A DNA stretch of 64,000 bases from Paraburkholderia caledonica NBRC 102488. GTDB taxonomy: Bacteria; Pseudomonadota; Gammaproteobacteria; Burkholderiales; Burkholderiaceae. The notes below the pieces were generated by a model, which was not told where the DNA came from, did not search any database, and saw only the letters and a list, made by a program, of their open reading frames with translations. The stretch lies in NCBI RefSeq assembly GCF_000685095.1, contig NZ_BAYE01000014.1, positions 1 to 64,000 on the forward strand. Direction: 5' to 3'. Positions within the stretch are counted from its first letter, which is position 1. Each line of letters starts with the position of its first letter. The position numbers and the translations under genes were made by a program. This document shows positions 42,649 through 51,270 of the stretch, one piece after another.

Positions 42649-44376
42649 CTATGAGCGCAGCCGCAACGCGCCCTTGATCGCATCCTTCGACTCCTTCGCG
42701 GCGTCAGCCGGTTTAAGACCCGGCTCGCCGATCATGCCCGCGATCTTCTCGAGCTTTTCATCATTGGACATCACACTCGGGTCTTGCGCTTGTGCTTCAG
42801 CCGCTTTCTCTCCGGCGGGTTTCAACGCGTCGGCGGCGAGGCGCATCATCGCTTTGACCGCGTCGGCTCGCGGCATGCCGGCGTCGGTGAGCAGCGTGAG
42901 CGTGGCCCGCAATTGCGGATCGTCTTCGATCTTTTCCAGTGCAGCTTTTTCGCGCGCCGACCGCGTGAGGTTCGGCTCGCTGCTGGTCTCGTGCAACTGA
43001 CCGAGCTTCTCGGGCTGCGCACGGCGCATTGCCTTCTGCGCGATCTCCGCGATGTGCGCGCCCACAACATCGGTTGCCGCCGTTTTATAAACGCCAGCCT
43101 TGCGATCGTCGATCAACGAGCCGGGCAGCCGGTAACCGAAATTGTGCTGCTGTGCCGTTTTGCGGCGGGCGTTGTCGTACATATTCGCGTAGACGCCGGC
43201 TTGCGCTTCGAGCGGCGCGTGGTCGAAGGCCTCGCTCTTGCTGGCTAATTGCGTGACATGACGCTGTACGTCGTCGGCTTTCTCGTCGCGCAGGTTCTGC
43301 CGCGTTTCCAGCGCGAATTTCCTTATGTCCAACGCGTCCTTCACCGCATTGAGCGATTGCCCAGCGACGATCAGCGGCGTGGCCGCGCCATGTGTGCCTG
43401 CGGCGAGCACCGCGCCGGCCGCCGCCGCCGTGGCCGACGTCGCGCTCTCGTATAGCGCGCCTCTGCGCCGTTTGCCCTGATTTTCCGCGATGGACATGGT
43501 CGTGAGCACATCGCGCGCCCGTTGATGCTGCGGATGAGCCGGATCGTTCGCAGCACGCAGCAATTTCGGTTTGTCGTATTGCCATTCGCCGTGCTGGCGC
43601 GTGACGATCATGTTCTCCGGTGTGGTCGGCAGATATCTGTTGGTTCTGTGTACGGCTGATTCGGGTGCGTTCGTGCGGACAGGTTCGGTCGTAGCGATAA
43701 AGTCGTCCGTCGGCGCTTGCGTTTGGGCTTGCGTTTCATTGTGGGTCGCGGCGCCCCCGCCTTGCTGGGACGACGAAATACCGTTCGTCGGAATGCCCTT
43801 CGGCGCGGGTTGGGGCAAGGCGTCGAAGGCAAGCACATCTTCGCGCAGCATCGCCGCTAGCTTCTGCTCATAGCGTTTGGTGGTTTGATGCGCGACCACG
43901 GCCGATGCGCCGCTCGCGATCATGCCGGGGATCTCGTGTGCGGTGTGGGCGTCGTACACGAAGCTGCCGCCAGCCGCGCGGGAATTCGCGCCGAGCACGC
44001 CGGTGAGCGGTTTTCTGGAAGCCAGGTTGAGCGGCGTGAAGCCTTTCTGCCCACTGCCCAAAGCTTGCCTGATCGCATTGAACATGCCCTTGCCGGCGCT
44101 GCCCTTCGGCGGCACGAAATTGTGAATGTCGTCGACTGCGGGCTGCGGTTTGGGCGGCGACGCGAGCTTGCCGATCACGCCCATTGGCCCCTTCAGAAGT
44201 TGATCGCGATAGGCACCGGGCTGCACGGGTTCGCGCTTTGGTTTGTATGGAGCAAGTTGCGCCGGAATCGGCGCGCGCGCCGAAGCGTTCGGCGTCGGGC
44301 CGCTCGCGGACTTGTCGTCCTGCGCGGCTGGCGTCGCTGAATCAGGTGCTGCGGGCATTCCGTTGACACGCATCAT
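42649..44376 (-). CDS. Candidate type III secreted protein (effector or translocator) under hrpII control
   Basis: A perfect hrpII box (44446-44469) and -10 (TACCGT, 44409-44414) put transcription start near 44402. That makes ATG 44397 nearly leaderless, so I use ATG 44376, which has GGAG upstream (575 residues). The N-terminus is rich in Ala, Pro, Ser and Thr, as in type III signals. A hydrophobic segment lies mid-protein (TAAAAGAVLAAGTHGAATPL). The rest is mostly helical and charged (KAALEKIEDDPQLRATLTLL). I recognise no domain. A HrpF/PopF-like translocator or an effector are the two readings; secretion is inferred from the promoter. Confidence 0.72.
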   Translation of the reverse strand: MMRVNGMPAAPDSATPAAQDDKSASGPTPNASARAPIPAQLAPYKPKREPVQPGAYRDQLLKGPMGVIGKLASPPKPQPAVDDIHNFVPPKGSAGKGMFNAIRQALGSGQKGFTPLNLASRKPLTGVLGANSRAAGGSFVYDAHTAHEIPGMIASGASAVVAHQTTKRYEQKLAAMLREDVLAFDALPQPAPKGIPTNGISSSQQGGGAATHNETQAQTQAPTDDFIATTEPVRTNAPESAVHRTNRYLPTTPENMIVTRQHGEWQYDKPKLLRAANDPAHPQHQRARDVLTTMSIAENQGKRRRGALYESATSATAAAAGAVLAAGTHGAATPLIVAGQSLNAVKDALDIRKFALETRQNLRDEKADDVQRHVTQLASKSEAFDHAPLEAQAGVYANMYDNARRKTAQQHNFGYRLPGSLIDDRKAGVYKTAATDVVGAHIAEIAQKAMRRAQPEKLGQLHETSSEPNLTRSAREKAALEKIEDDPQLRATLTLLTDAGMPRADAVKAMMRLAADALKPAGEKAAEAQAQDPSVMSNDEKLEKIAGMIGEPGLKPADAAKESKDAIKGALRLRS

Positions 44377-44445
44377 CTGGAGGCTCTCCGGTCGCATTCA
44401 CGCAGACAACGGTAGCCGCTAACGTATGAGTGCCCCTCCGTCGCG

Positions 44446-44469
44446 CGAAGTCATAAGTGCGCGAGCGAA
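44446..44469 (-). promoter_or_regulatory. hrpII/PIP box of the candidate secreted protein
   Basis: Minus strand TTCGC, 15 bases, TTCGC: a perfect TTCG-N16-TTCG box and also a perfect PIP box. The -10-like TACCGT follows after 31 bases, the standard spacing for HrpB/HrpX-activated promoters. Confidence 0.85.
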
Positions 44470-44639
44470 CTACCTGCGCGCGGCCCGCCCGGATGCAATG
44501 CACTCCTTCGCCAAACCGCGCAGACCTTCGGCATCGCCGCCAAACGCGGCTCACTCGAACTCTATTCTTCAATGCGACGATTCCTGGCCGGCCGCCCTCG
44601 TCGCAACCCATCCCTCAACCTTGCAGACGGTAGATTCAA

Positions 44640-45749
44640 ATGAAATATAAACCCGCGTTACTCGAGACAGCAGCCGCTCTACTTACCGCATTGACGCTCA
44701 CCGCCTGTGGCGGCGGCGATCATGTCGACAACGGCAAGACGGCCAGCGCAAGCGTATTCAAGTCCATGGTGCTAGTGTCCGACGGCAGCATCGCCGCGCC
44801 CAACACTGCGCCCGATCTGAAGAACGGCTGGGGCATCGCGTTCAATCCGGCCGGCGCCGCATGGGTCTCGGGCAACGGCTCGCAAAAGTCCGTGCTGTTC
44901 GACGGCAACGGCGTGCCGCAATCGCTGATCGTGACGATTCCTCCGGGCACCAACGGCGTGGCGGGGCCGACCGGCATCGTCTTCAACGGCACGGCCACGG
45001 ACTTCATGATCGCGACGCCGGACGGCTCTGCGAAGAGCAACGCCGTCTTCATGTTTGCGACGGAAGCGGGCACGATTGCCGCGTGGTCACCGAAAGTGTT
45101 GCCGACCGCAGCCGTCACCGCGTTCGACGACGCCGCCGGAGGCGCCATCTACAAAGGCCTGACGCTCGCCAGCAACGGCGGCCGCAATCTGCTGTACGCA
45201 ACCGACTTTCACAACGCAAAGGTCGATGTGTTCGATGCGGCGTTCAACAAAATCGCGCTGCCTGGCACGTTCAAGGACCCATCTGTACCGGCGGGTTTTG
45301 CTCCGTTCGGCATTCAGGCGGTCGGCTCGAAAATCTTCGTGACATATGCGCAGCAGGACGCGGACCGCAAGGTTCAGGTGACGGGCGCGGGCCTCGGCGT
45401 GGTCGACGTATTCGATCTGAACGGCAACCTGCTGCAACAGATTCCAGCGGGTGGCGTGCTCAACGCGCCGTGGGCGGTCGCACAGGCGCCCGCAGGTTTC
45501 GGCACGCTGAGCAACGACATTCTGATTGGCAATTTCGGCGACGGCAACATCAACGCGTTCGATCCAGTCTCGCTCAAGCCGCTCGGCAAGCTCACGCTGC
45601 AAGACGGCACGGCGTTCCAGCAGACCGGGCTGTGGGGCCTCTCGTTCGGTAACGGCGTATTGAGTCAGCCCAAAACGACGCTGTTCTATGCTGCAGGTCC
45701 GAACAAGAAAGTTGCGGGCGTGTATGGCCGTATCGATCTGGCCAACTGA
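44640..45749 (+). CDS. TIGR03118-type lipoprotein with beta-propeller-like repeats
   Basis: The 369-residue protein has a lipoprotein signal (lipobox LTAC, cysteine C23). The body is repetitive beta-sheet sequence: GWGIAFNPAGAAWVSGNGSQ, GPTGIVFNGTATDFMIATPD, NLLYATDFHNAKVDVFDAAF and ILIGNFGDGNINAFDPVSLK, as in the TIGR03118 family and six-bladed propellers. It has no known function. It lies inside the Hrp region, divergent from the candidate secreted protein, but shows no hrpII box of its own, so it may not be part of the system. Confidence 0.8.
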   Translation: MKYKPALLETAAALLTALTLTACGGGDHVDNGKTASASVFKSMVLVSDGSIAAPNTAPDLKNGWGIAFNPAGAAWVSGNGSQKSVLFDGNGVPQSLIVTIPPGTNGVAGPTGIVFNGTATDFMIATPDGSAKSNAVFMFATEAGTIAAWSPKVLPTAAVTAFDDAAGGAIYKGLTLASNGGRNLLYATDFHNAKVDVFDAAFNKIALPGTFKDPSVPAGFAPFGIQAVGSKIFVTYAQQDADRKVQVTGAGLGVVDVFDLNGNLLQQIPAGGVLNAPWAVAQAPAGFGTLSNDILIGNFGDGNINAFDPVSLKPLGKLTLQDGTAFQQTGLWGLSFGNGVLSQPKTTLFYAAGPNKKVAGVYGRIDLAN

Positions 45750-45766
45750 CGCTGAACGTCGAGATG

Positions 45767-45787
45767 GCGACCCGCGCTGCGGGTCGC
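45767..45787. terminator. Hairpin between convergent lipoprotein and hrpG genes
   Basis: GCGACCCGC, a GCT loop and GCGGGTCGC form a perfect 9-bp stem followed by GAAAAGG. It lies between the two convergent stop codons. Confidence 0.6.
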
Positions 45788-45834
45788 GAAAAGGCCGTAT
45801 TCTCTGCTGCGTTACACGCAATGGCCGGCAAGTG

Positions 45835-46590
45835 TCACGACACTGCTTCGGCCATTCGCGCGCGGGGCGCACGTGTGGTGCAGATATCGCGGTGATGCGG
45901 CGCTTCTATCTGTTCGAGCATGTAGCCGAGCGAATACACGGTGCGCAGTTTGAGGCCGCTGTGTTCGTCCAGTTCCAGTTTGGCGCGCAGTTTGTAGATG
46001 TGCTGTTCGAGCGAACGCCCAGCAATATCGAGCTCCTTTCCCCACACCGCGTGCGCCAGTTCCTTGCGCGTGATGAGCGCACCCGGATGCGAAAAGAACA
46101 GCCACGCTATGCTGAATTCTCGCGCCGTGAGCCGCACGCGTTTGTCGAGTGTGACGAACTCGCGTGTCGCCCGGTACAGCGTCGAAGAGCCGAGCGTGAT
46201 AATGCTCTGCGCCGTGGGCTCGCCGCGCCGGCGCGCCACCGCGTGACGGCCGCGCGCCACTATTTCCTCGAGGCGAAACTCGCCCACGACGATTTCGTCG
46301 ACGCCCGCGTGCAGTGCGCTCGTCATGCTTACCGAGTCCCACCATTGGCCGATCATCATGACCGGCAAGTCCTGTCTGAAATGACACGCCCGCCATGCGA
46401 GCACGAGATTGCTAGTGGAGAACTCAGTCTCCGATTCGATGATGACGAGATCCGGCGGACTGCGCTCGAGTGAGCGAATCAGGCCGAGTTCATCCGTATA
46501 GCGAACGCAGTCGGGCATGCCGTCCGCTTCGAAAGCATTCTTGATCCGTCGAAAGGTCGAGTCGTTGCGCGTTAGCAAGGCGATTTGCAT
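45835..46590 (-). CDS. hrpG: HrpG-type OmpR-family regulator with degenerate receiver
   Basis: From ATG 46590 (GGAACG upstream) the 251-residue protein has a receiver-like domain and an OmpR winged helix (about 145-235: RVRLTAREFSIAWLFFSHPG, then RSLEQHIYKLRAKLEL and TVYSLGYMLE). In the receiver, E52 in LVIIESE replaces the phospho-acceptor aspartate, the conserved lysine is lost (VVGEFRLEE) and the N-terminal acidic pair is weak. In Ralstonia and Xanthomonas HrpG turns on hrpB/hrpX. Its place next to hpaB agrees with this. Control by phosphorylation is doubtful here. Confidence 0.85.
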   Translation of the reverse strand: MQIALLTRNDSTFRRIKNAFEADGMPDCVRYTDELGLIRSLERSPPDLVIIESETEFSTSNLVLAWRACHFRQDLPVMMIGQWWDSVSMTSALHAGVDEIVVGEFRLEEIVARGRHAVARRRGEPTAQSIITLGSSTLYRATREFVTLDKRVRLTAREFSIAWLFFSHPGALITRKELAHAVWGKELDIAGRSLEQHIYKLRAKLELDEHSGLKLRTVYSLGYMLEQIEAPHHRDICTTRAPRARMAEAVS

Positions 46591-46774
46591 GATCGTTCCA
46601 AGATGAGAATGTCTGACCGAGGCGCGCGCCAAACGTGTTTTTCGTTCTGGCGGCGCGGCTTTCGTCTCACGCTCCTGATCACACAACACGCGATAGTCGA
46701 GTCCTATTCCATTTTGTTTTTCGATCGCCGAAACGCCGGTGGGGTGGCGGCTTCCGTGCGCGCAACTATGCGCA

Positions 46775-47224
46775 TTAAGCGCGAATCCACATGAAGGCGC
46801 CTGACGCGACGGCCTGATACTGCTCGTCGGTGGCTTGAAGTATGTTCTGCTGCCAGTAGCGGCCGTGTTCCGCATAGTGAGCGAGCAGGTCGGCGAGCGT
46901 TTCGCCGTTCAGTTGGGACAGTTCCGCACGCACGACCAGCACGGAGCTGCCGGTGTCGCTGTCTACACCCAGTTGCGCCTGGTCCTGCGCATAGACGAGC
47001 AGGTTGGCTTCCAGCATCAGCCGGTAAACACCGAGCACGCGTTCCGGCGCGACTGTTCCGAACTCGAACACGATGTAAAGACCGGTGTCGTTATCGAAAT
47101 GATCGAGCCGGACGTCGAAACCTTCGACCTCGATCGAGCGTGTGTCGAGCACATGACCGGCATCGGGAAGGCCGACCGTCGTGCATAGATCTTCGATCAG
47201 CGGCGTGTAGTAATCAAGGTCCAC
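46775..47224 (-). CDS. hpaB: HpaB-like CesT-family type III chaperone
   Basis: The 149-residue acidic protein has the CesT/SycE chaperone pattern: PLIEDLCTTVGLPDAGHVLD at the N-terminus, GLYIVFEFGTVAPERVLGVY with the central strands, YRLMLEANLLVYAQDQAQLG, and a C-terminal helix. HpaB is the general export-control chaperone of Hrp group 2 systems, delivering effectors to the HrcN ATPase. It follows the hrpE gene in the order hrcD-hrpD6-hrpE-hpaB known from Xanthomonas. It has no hrpII box of its own and is likely cotranscribed. Confidence 0.82.
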   Translation of the reverse strand: MDLDYYTPLIEDLCTTVGLPDAGHVLDTRSIEVEGFDVRLDHFDNDTGLYIVFEFGTVAPERVLGVYRLMLEANLLVYAQDQAQLGVDSDTGSSVLVVRAELSQLNGETLADLLAHYAEHGRYWQQNILQATDEQYQAVASGAFMWIRA

Positions 47225-47356
47225 GGCGTGTCCGACTCCGGTTGATGTTGAAACCCGGCGTGCTCGACGCCGGAATTGAAAAGGCGCGTGTCGCCGGGGC
47301 GAACGCGCCAGAAACCGCTTGCTGCAACGCGCGTGAAGCGCGTCCGCAGCCAGGCG

Positions 47357-47611
47357 TCAGCTTGCCTGCGCGGCCTTCGTCAGGCTCGACGCGCCCGACT
47401 TCAGCGCTTCGCCGACGGCTTGCAGCACGCTCGCGTTCGACTGAGCCTGCGCGATCTTCAGTTGATCCTGTGCGTTGGCGTTGATCTGGTTGACGGCGGA
47501 ATCAGTGCCGGCGGACGACGACAGATCTTCAGCCTTGCCGGCCGCCGTGGCTTGCGCCGCAGTGCCTGCGCCTGCTCCGAGGGAACTCGCTGCACTCGTG
47601 ATTGAACCCAT
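47357..47611 (-). CDS. hrpE: Small helical type III protein, probable Hrp pilus subunit (HrpE/HrpY-like)
   Basis: The 84-residue product from ATG 47611 begins MGSITSAASSLGAGAGTAAQ, a Ser/Gly/Ala-rich leader, and ends in an amphipathic helix, AQDQLKIAQAQSNASVLQAV with GEALKSGASSLTKAAQAS. Size, low cysteine content and C-terminal helix fit the needle/pilus subunits HrpE (Xanthomonas) and HrpY (Ralstonia). Position between hrpD6 and hpaB matches exactly. The sequence itself is too variable to prove homology. AAGGAG precedes the start. Confidence 0.72.
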   Translation of the reverse strand: MGSITSAASSLGAGAGTAAQATAAGKAEDLSSSAGTDSAVNQINANAQDQLKIAQAQSNASVLQAVGEALKSGASSLTKAAQAS

Positions 47612-47711
47612 GATTGACACTCCTTGAAATGAACGGCCGGACCGGAGTGGCCGCGGCATCGGAATCCCGCGTAGTGCGGGGATAAACGTTTCGACGCAGC
47701 TACGTCGAAAC

Positions 47712-47954
47712 TCAGCCATTGAGCGCGTCTTCGCGCAGTTGAGCGATGATCCGGCTCGCCGCGAGCAACCCGCGATAGATCTTTGCGCGTGCATTGCGGT
47801 CTTCCGGCGAGCCGTCGGTGCGGCTATTCAGTTCCTCCGCGCTTTCTTCGAGCGCGCGGCGCAACACGGCGACTTGCGCATCGGCATCGGGCGCGCGCAC
47901 GAGCCCTTGCAGATCGTTGAACTTCGCCGCATGACGTTCAATTGCCTGATACAT
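47712..47954 (-). CDS. hrpD6: HrpD6/HrpX-like small type III protein
   Basis: The 80-residue protein is helical and charged: MYQAIERHAAKFNDLQGLVR, then VLRRALEESAEELNSRTDGS and YRGLLAASRIIAQLREDALN. Xanthomonas HrpD6 is of the same size and sits between hrcD and hrpE; the Ralstonia counterpart is HrpX. It overlaps the hrcD stop by 17 bases with GGAGAAAT before its start, so translation is coupled. The role is likely cytoplasmic, in pilus subunit or export control. Identification rests mainly on gene order and size. Confidence 0.72.
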   Translation of the reverse strand: MYQAIERHAAKFNDLQGLVRAPDADAQVAVLRRALEESAEELNSRTDGSPEDRNARAKIYRGLLAASRIIAQLREDALNG

Positions 47955-49209
47955 GAGATTTCTCCGTGACAGTAGGTCCGGCTGCCGGGACGGCTGCCAA
48001 TTGAGGTGGTTGCGAGGCGGCTTGTGCGGTCGCTTGTGTGCCTGCTTGCGTGGCCGCTTCGGGCGCCGCGCCGCTCAGTCCGTGACTTCGTTCGCCATCG
48101 CCATCGCCGTTCGCCGCGGCGTCGCTCGCGGACATGGGTGGGGCGGCGGGGTCGTCGGCGAGGATGAAGATGTGCTTCACGCCATCCGGTGTCTGCGCAT
48201 AGCGCACGCGATCGGACGACACCACGGTCGTGTACTGGCCGTCGGCCTCGGCGGTGGGACTCGCGTCGCTGCCCGTCGCGTCGATGCGCAGTTCCTTCAC
48301 GTTGGCGTCGAGATCCGCCCGTACGCGCTGTACGGCCTGCTGCACGCCGTCGATGTCGACACCCGTACCCGTGATCGCGAACACGCCTTTGCCCGCGTAA
48401 TGCACGTCGACGTTCGCCATGCCGATCGCTTCCTTGATGCCGCGCGCCGTGTCCTCGGCGTTGCCGTATTGGCGGGTCACGCGCGCGCCCTGGATGTGTT
48501 CGAGCAGACGCTGCGCGACCAGATCGTCGCCGGCACTGGAGACAAGCCCGGTCACGAGCACGCCGCCGTGACCGTCGAGCGTCGCGTGCAGGTCGGTCAG
48601 ACGCGCGCCCGCGAGATCGCGATTGGCCTGTTCGGCGGCGGCGACATCGGGCGGCGGCAACGATGCCTTGGCCCGCGTGCTCAATGCCATCGACGCCACG
48701 CCCGACACAATCGCCAGCATCACGCACGCGGCGCCCACGGCTGTCACGAGCTTGCGCTTGATGATCCATTGACCGCTTCCGGCGGCGGTTTCGTTTGCGG
48801 GATCGTCGGCGCTTTCGGGCTTGACCAGCAGCGTCGAGAGGAGGGCGAGATCGCTCGGCCACACGGCGTCGTCGGGGCCGATGCATAGAACCGTCTGGTC
48901 GAACTGCATCGGCACGAAGTCGGTCATCAGCACGACGCCGGGGTCGAGCGCATCCGGGTGCGCGGCTTCGTCGGTGTGAGCGGCGGCGGAGTCGGCTGAG
49001 TTGCTTGCGGCTACTGCCTTGACTGGCGCGGGCTCGATACGCGTAACCGTCACTACATCGGTTTCGTCGACGTTCAGCACGACTGCCGCGCCGCTCCAGT
49101 CGGTGATGCGGATGTCGGCATCGTCGTCGGAGTGGACCCGGTGAGCGCCCGTGCTGAGGCGGGCTTCCGCGCCGGCATGGTTACCTGTCAGGATGCGCAG
49201 CAGTTTCAT
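47938..49209 (-). CDS. hrcD: HrcD (SctD) inner-membrane ring protein
   Basis: From ATG 49209 the 423-residue protein has a cytoplasmic FHA-like domain (MKLLRILTGNHAGAEARLST, residues 1-115), one membrane helix (about 170-192, KLVTAVGAACVMLAIVSGVA) and periplasmic ring-building modules (GGVLVTGLVSSAGDDLVAQR, GKGVFAITGTGVDIDGVQQA). This is the SctD/YscD layout, named HrpD5 in Xanthomonas and HrpW in Ralstonia. It heads its own transcript from the hrpII box at 49304-49327. The long Ala/Gly-rich C-terminal tail is atypical. Confidence 0.85.
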   Translation of the reverse strand: MKLLRILTGNHAGAEARLSTGAHRVHSDDDADIRITDWSGAAVVLNVDETDVVTVTRIEPAPVKAVAASNSADSAAAHTDEAAHPDALDPGVVLMTDFVPMQFDQTVLCIGPDDAVWPSDLALLSTLLVKPESADDPANETAAGSGQWIIKRKLVTAVGAACVMLAIVSGVASMALSTRAKASLPPPDVAAAEQANRDLAGARLTDLHATLDGHGGVLVTGLVSSAGDDLVAQRLLEHIQGARVTRQYGNAEDTARGIKEAIGMANVDVHYAGKGVFAITGTGVDIDGVQQAVQRVRADLDANVKELRIDATGSDASPTAEADGQYTTVVSSDRVRYAQTPDGVKHIFILADDPAAPPMSASDAAANGDGDGERSHGLSGAAPEAATQAGTQATAQAASQPPQLAAVPAAGPTVTEKSHVSGN

Positions 49210-49303
49210 GGTTTCAGACTTACGCGAAGATCGTTCGGCGCATCGGATCGACACACCACGCAATCCAGATTAGCGATATCCGCGTGCAGCGTGCCCGTGT
49301 TTG

Positions 49304-49327
49304 CGAAGCCGTCCACGGCCGCACGAA
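49304..49327 (-). promoter_or_regulatory. hrpII box of the hrcD-hrpD6-hrpE unit
   Basis: Minus-strand TTCG-N16-TTCG, perfect. As a PIP box it reads TTCGT, 15 bases, TTCGC. The -10-like TAATCT (49267-49272) follows after 31 bases. The box sits between the hpaA stop and the hrcD start. Confidence 0.85.
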
Positions 49328-49334
49328 ACGCCAC

Positions 49335-50333
49335 TCAGGCACGCGACGCGGCGCGCAGCCGCGCTTCGATCGCACCGAGCAGGGCCGCGTTCAGATGACG
49401 CCCGCGCTCGGCCTGATCCGGGGTGTTCGGGCGTTCAAGCACGAGCAGGACGAGATTCGCCAGCAGATTCACGCGCTGCGCAAGACCTCCGGTCGATCTG
49501 GCGGTGCGCAGCGCGGCTCGCGCATCGAGCTGTTGCGCTGAGCCGGCCGCGCCCGTTGCGTCCAGTGCCGTTTGCGCGAGACGCTGTGAAACTGTAGTGA
49601 GCAGTTCGCGCCTCGCCGCCGACGTGCTCGGCGCAAGCGCGCCTTCGGCGGCGCGCAACATGTGGATGCGCTGCATCAGCGACTGCAACGCGCGATCGGC
49701 TGACGGCACGTTTCCGGCCGCGATGCCGTCGCGCAACTTCAGCAGCGCTTCGCCGATGGCCGCGCGTATTTCGCCGCCGCGCGCGGCACCCGAGCGCGGC
49801 GGTGCGACCGCGCTGACGCCTCCAACGGCAGTGGCTGCAAAGACGCCGCCAGGCGTGCTGTCCTGATCATGATCATGATCGTGCTGATTGTCGCGTTGCT
49901 TGCCGTTCTGTTGGCCGCTTTCCTGCTGCGGCTGGCCGCCGCCACCGCCGCCGCCTTGCCGGCCGCCGTCGCGTGTGACGCGATCGGCTTGCACCTTGCT
50001 CCGCGCCGTTTTTGCGCTGGTTGCGTGAGCGCCTTTGGGCGCACCGTGTGCAGTCGACGCAGCGCGTTGCGACGGCGCGAAGCGTTTGCCTGCGGCTCGC
50101 GCGGCCGCCTGACGCTTGCGCAACGCGGCAGCAAGTTGGCGCGCCTTCGCGCTGTTCGCTTGCGCAAGATGATGCGAGTGATGCGCGTGTGCAAACGTCA
50201 CGTTGTTCTTGTAGACGGCAGAAAAGCGCACGGCCTGTGTATGCGATGCGTCGTGGTTCGCGCGGTTCGCTGCTGACGTTTCGGTGGACGCGCCGGCTTG
50301 CGCCGCGCGCGTCTGGGCGGAGACCGTCGTCAT
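49335..50333 (-). CDS. hpaA: HpaA-like type III secretion control protein
   Basis: ATG 50333 overlaps the hrcS stop (ATGA); the 332-residue protein starts MTTVSAQTRAAQAGASTETS. The first half is low-complexity, with basic stretches (AAALRKRQAAARAAGKRFAP), a glycine run and a His/Asp-rich segment (NQHDHDHDQDS). The second half is helical (AIGEALLKLRDGIAAGNVPS, LLANLVLLVLERP). HpaA follows hrcS in Xanthomonas and Ralstonia and is a secreted regulator that binds HpaB. Sequence similarity is weak, so the call relies on position and on the basic N-terminal half. Confidence 0.72.
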   Translation of the reverse strand: MTTVSAQTRAAQAGASTETSAANRANHDASHTQAVRFSAVYKNNVTFAHAHHSHHLAQANSAKARQLAAALRKRQAAARAAGKRFAPSQRAASTAHGAPKGAHATSAKTARSKVQADRVTRDGGRQGGGGGGGQPQQESGQQNGKQRDNQHDHDHDQDSTPGGVFAATAVGGVSAVAPPRSGAARGGEIRAAIGEALLKLRDGIAAGNVPSADRALQSLMQRIHMLRAAEGALAPSTSAARRELLTTVSQRLAQTALDATGAAGSAQQLDARAALRTARSTGGLAQRVNLLANLVLLVLERPNTPDQAERGRHLNAALLGAIEARLRAASRA

Positions 50334-50593
50334 TGCGAGGTCGCGGCCTGCAACACCTGGTTGGCGAAGCGCAGCACGGCGGCGGCCGAAATGGGCGCGG
50401 CCACGACGAGCGCCACGACGACTGCCACCAGTTTGACGCCGAATGACAGCGTCTGATCCTGCAGCGAAGTGACGGCCTGCAGGAATGAAACGACGAGGCC
50501 GACGCCGGCTGCGATCACCACGATCGGCAGCGACACGTAAAGACACAGCAGAAGCCCCTGCGTCGCGAGGCCGATCAACGCGTCGATGTTCAT
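50330..50593 (-). CDS. hrcS: HrcS (SctS) export apparatus protein
   Basis: The 87-residue protein has two membrane helices: LLCLYVSLPIVVIAAGVGLV near residues 14-34 and VKLVAVVVALVVAAPISAAA near 53-73. Between them lies SFLQAVTSLQDQTLSFG, the SctS/FliQ signature. With HrcR and HrcT it forms the export gate in the inner membrane. It starts 8 bases after hrcR and overlaps hpaA by 4 bases. Length is normal. Confidence 0.93.
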   Translation of the reverse strand: MNIDALIGLATQGLLLCLYVSLPIVVIAAGVGLVVSFLQAVTSLQDQTLSFGVKLVAVVVALVVAAPISAAAVLRFANQVLQAATSQ

Positions 50594-50601
50594 GAGAACT
50601 C

Positions 50602-51270
50602 CTAGCGATAGCCGAGAATAAGGCCGTGAATGAGCGTCGACCAGCCGTCCATCGCGACGAACAGCAGCAGCTTGAACGGAATCGCGACACTGGTCGGTTG
50701 CACCTGGCTCAGGCCCATTGCCATCAGCACGTTGGCGATGATCAGGTCCACCACGATGAACGCGATGTACAGCAGGAAGCCGATCTTGAAGGCATCCGTG
50801 AGTTCGGTCAGCGTGAAGGCGGGCGCGAGCACGATGATGTCGGTGTCTTTGAGCGCCTTCGCCTGTTCCTTCGGCCAGATCGCGCTCGCCGAGCGCAGGA
50901 AGAACTGCCGCTCGCGCGGTTGCGCATGAGCCTTCAGAAAATTGCGAAACGGTTCGCGCGCGGCGGCGATGCCTTGCGTCACCGTCTGCGTGACCGTACT
51001 GCCGCTCGTGTTCGCTCCGCTGCTGCCTTGCATCGCGCCGGCGGCGGTGAACGCGATCGGCGCCATGATGTAGACCGAGACGATGATCGCGATGCCGTTC
51101 AGCACCATGTTCGGCGGCACCTGCTGGACGCCGAGCGCGTTGCGCAAGAGCCCGAGCACGACGACGATCTTCATGTACGAGGTGACGACCATCGCCACGA
51201 ACGGAATGATGCTGATCGCCAGAACGACGATCAGCAATCCGGTGATGTCACCGGTCTGTGTCGCTGGCAT
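50602..51270 (-). CDS. hrcR: HrcR (SctR) export apparatus protein
   Basis: From ATG 51270 the 222-residue protein has SctR/FliP motifs: VAMVVTSYMKIVVVLGLLRN, then ALGVQQVPPNMVLNGIAIIV and ELTDAFKIGFLLYIAFIVVD with the C-terminal helices ending LPVQ-like VQPTSVAIPFKLLLFVAMDG. It has about four membrane helices and a periplasmic loop. It overlaps the hrcQ stop by 23 bases, so I prefer this start over the in-frame ATG 51297. It forms the export pore with HrcS and HrcT. Confidence 0.93.
   Translation of the reverse strand: MPATQTGDITGLLIVVLAISIIPFVAMVVTSYMKIVVVLGLLRNALGVQQVPPNMVLNGIAIIVSVYIMAPIAFTAAGAMQGSSGANTSGSTVTQTVTQGIAAAREPFRNFLKAHAQPRERQFFLRSASAIWPKEQAKALKDTDIIVLAPAFTLTELTDAFKIGFLLYIAFIVVDLIIANVLMAMGLSQVQPTSVAIPFKLLLFVAMDGWSTLIHGLILGYR

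Noticed and set aside
49863..49894. GATCAT-type short tandem repeat within hpaA (ATGATC repeats)
   Set aside because: Encodes the His/Asp run of HpaA in frame, so it is coding low complexity and not an intergenic repeat or CRISPR.
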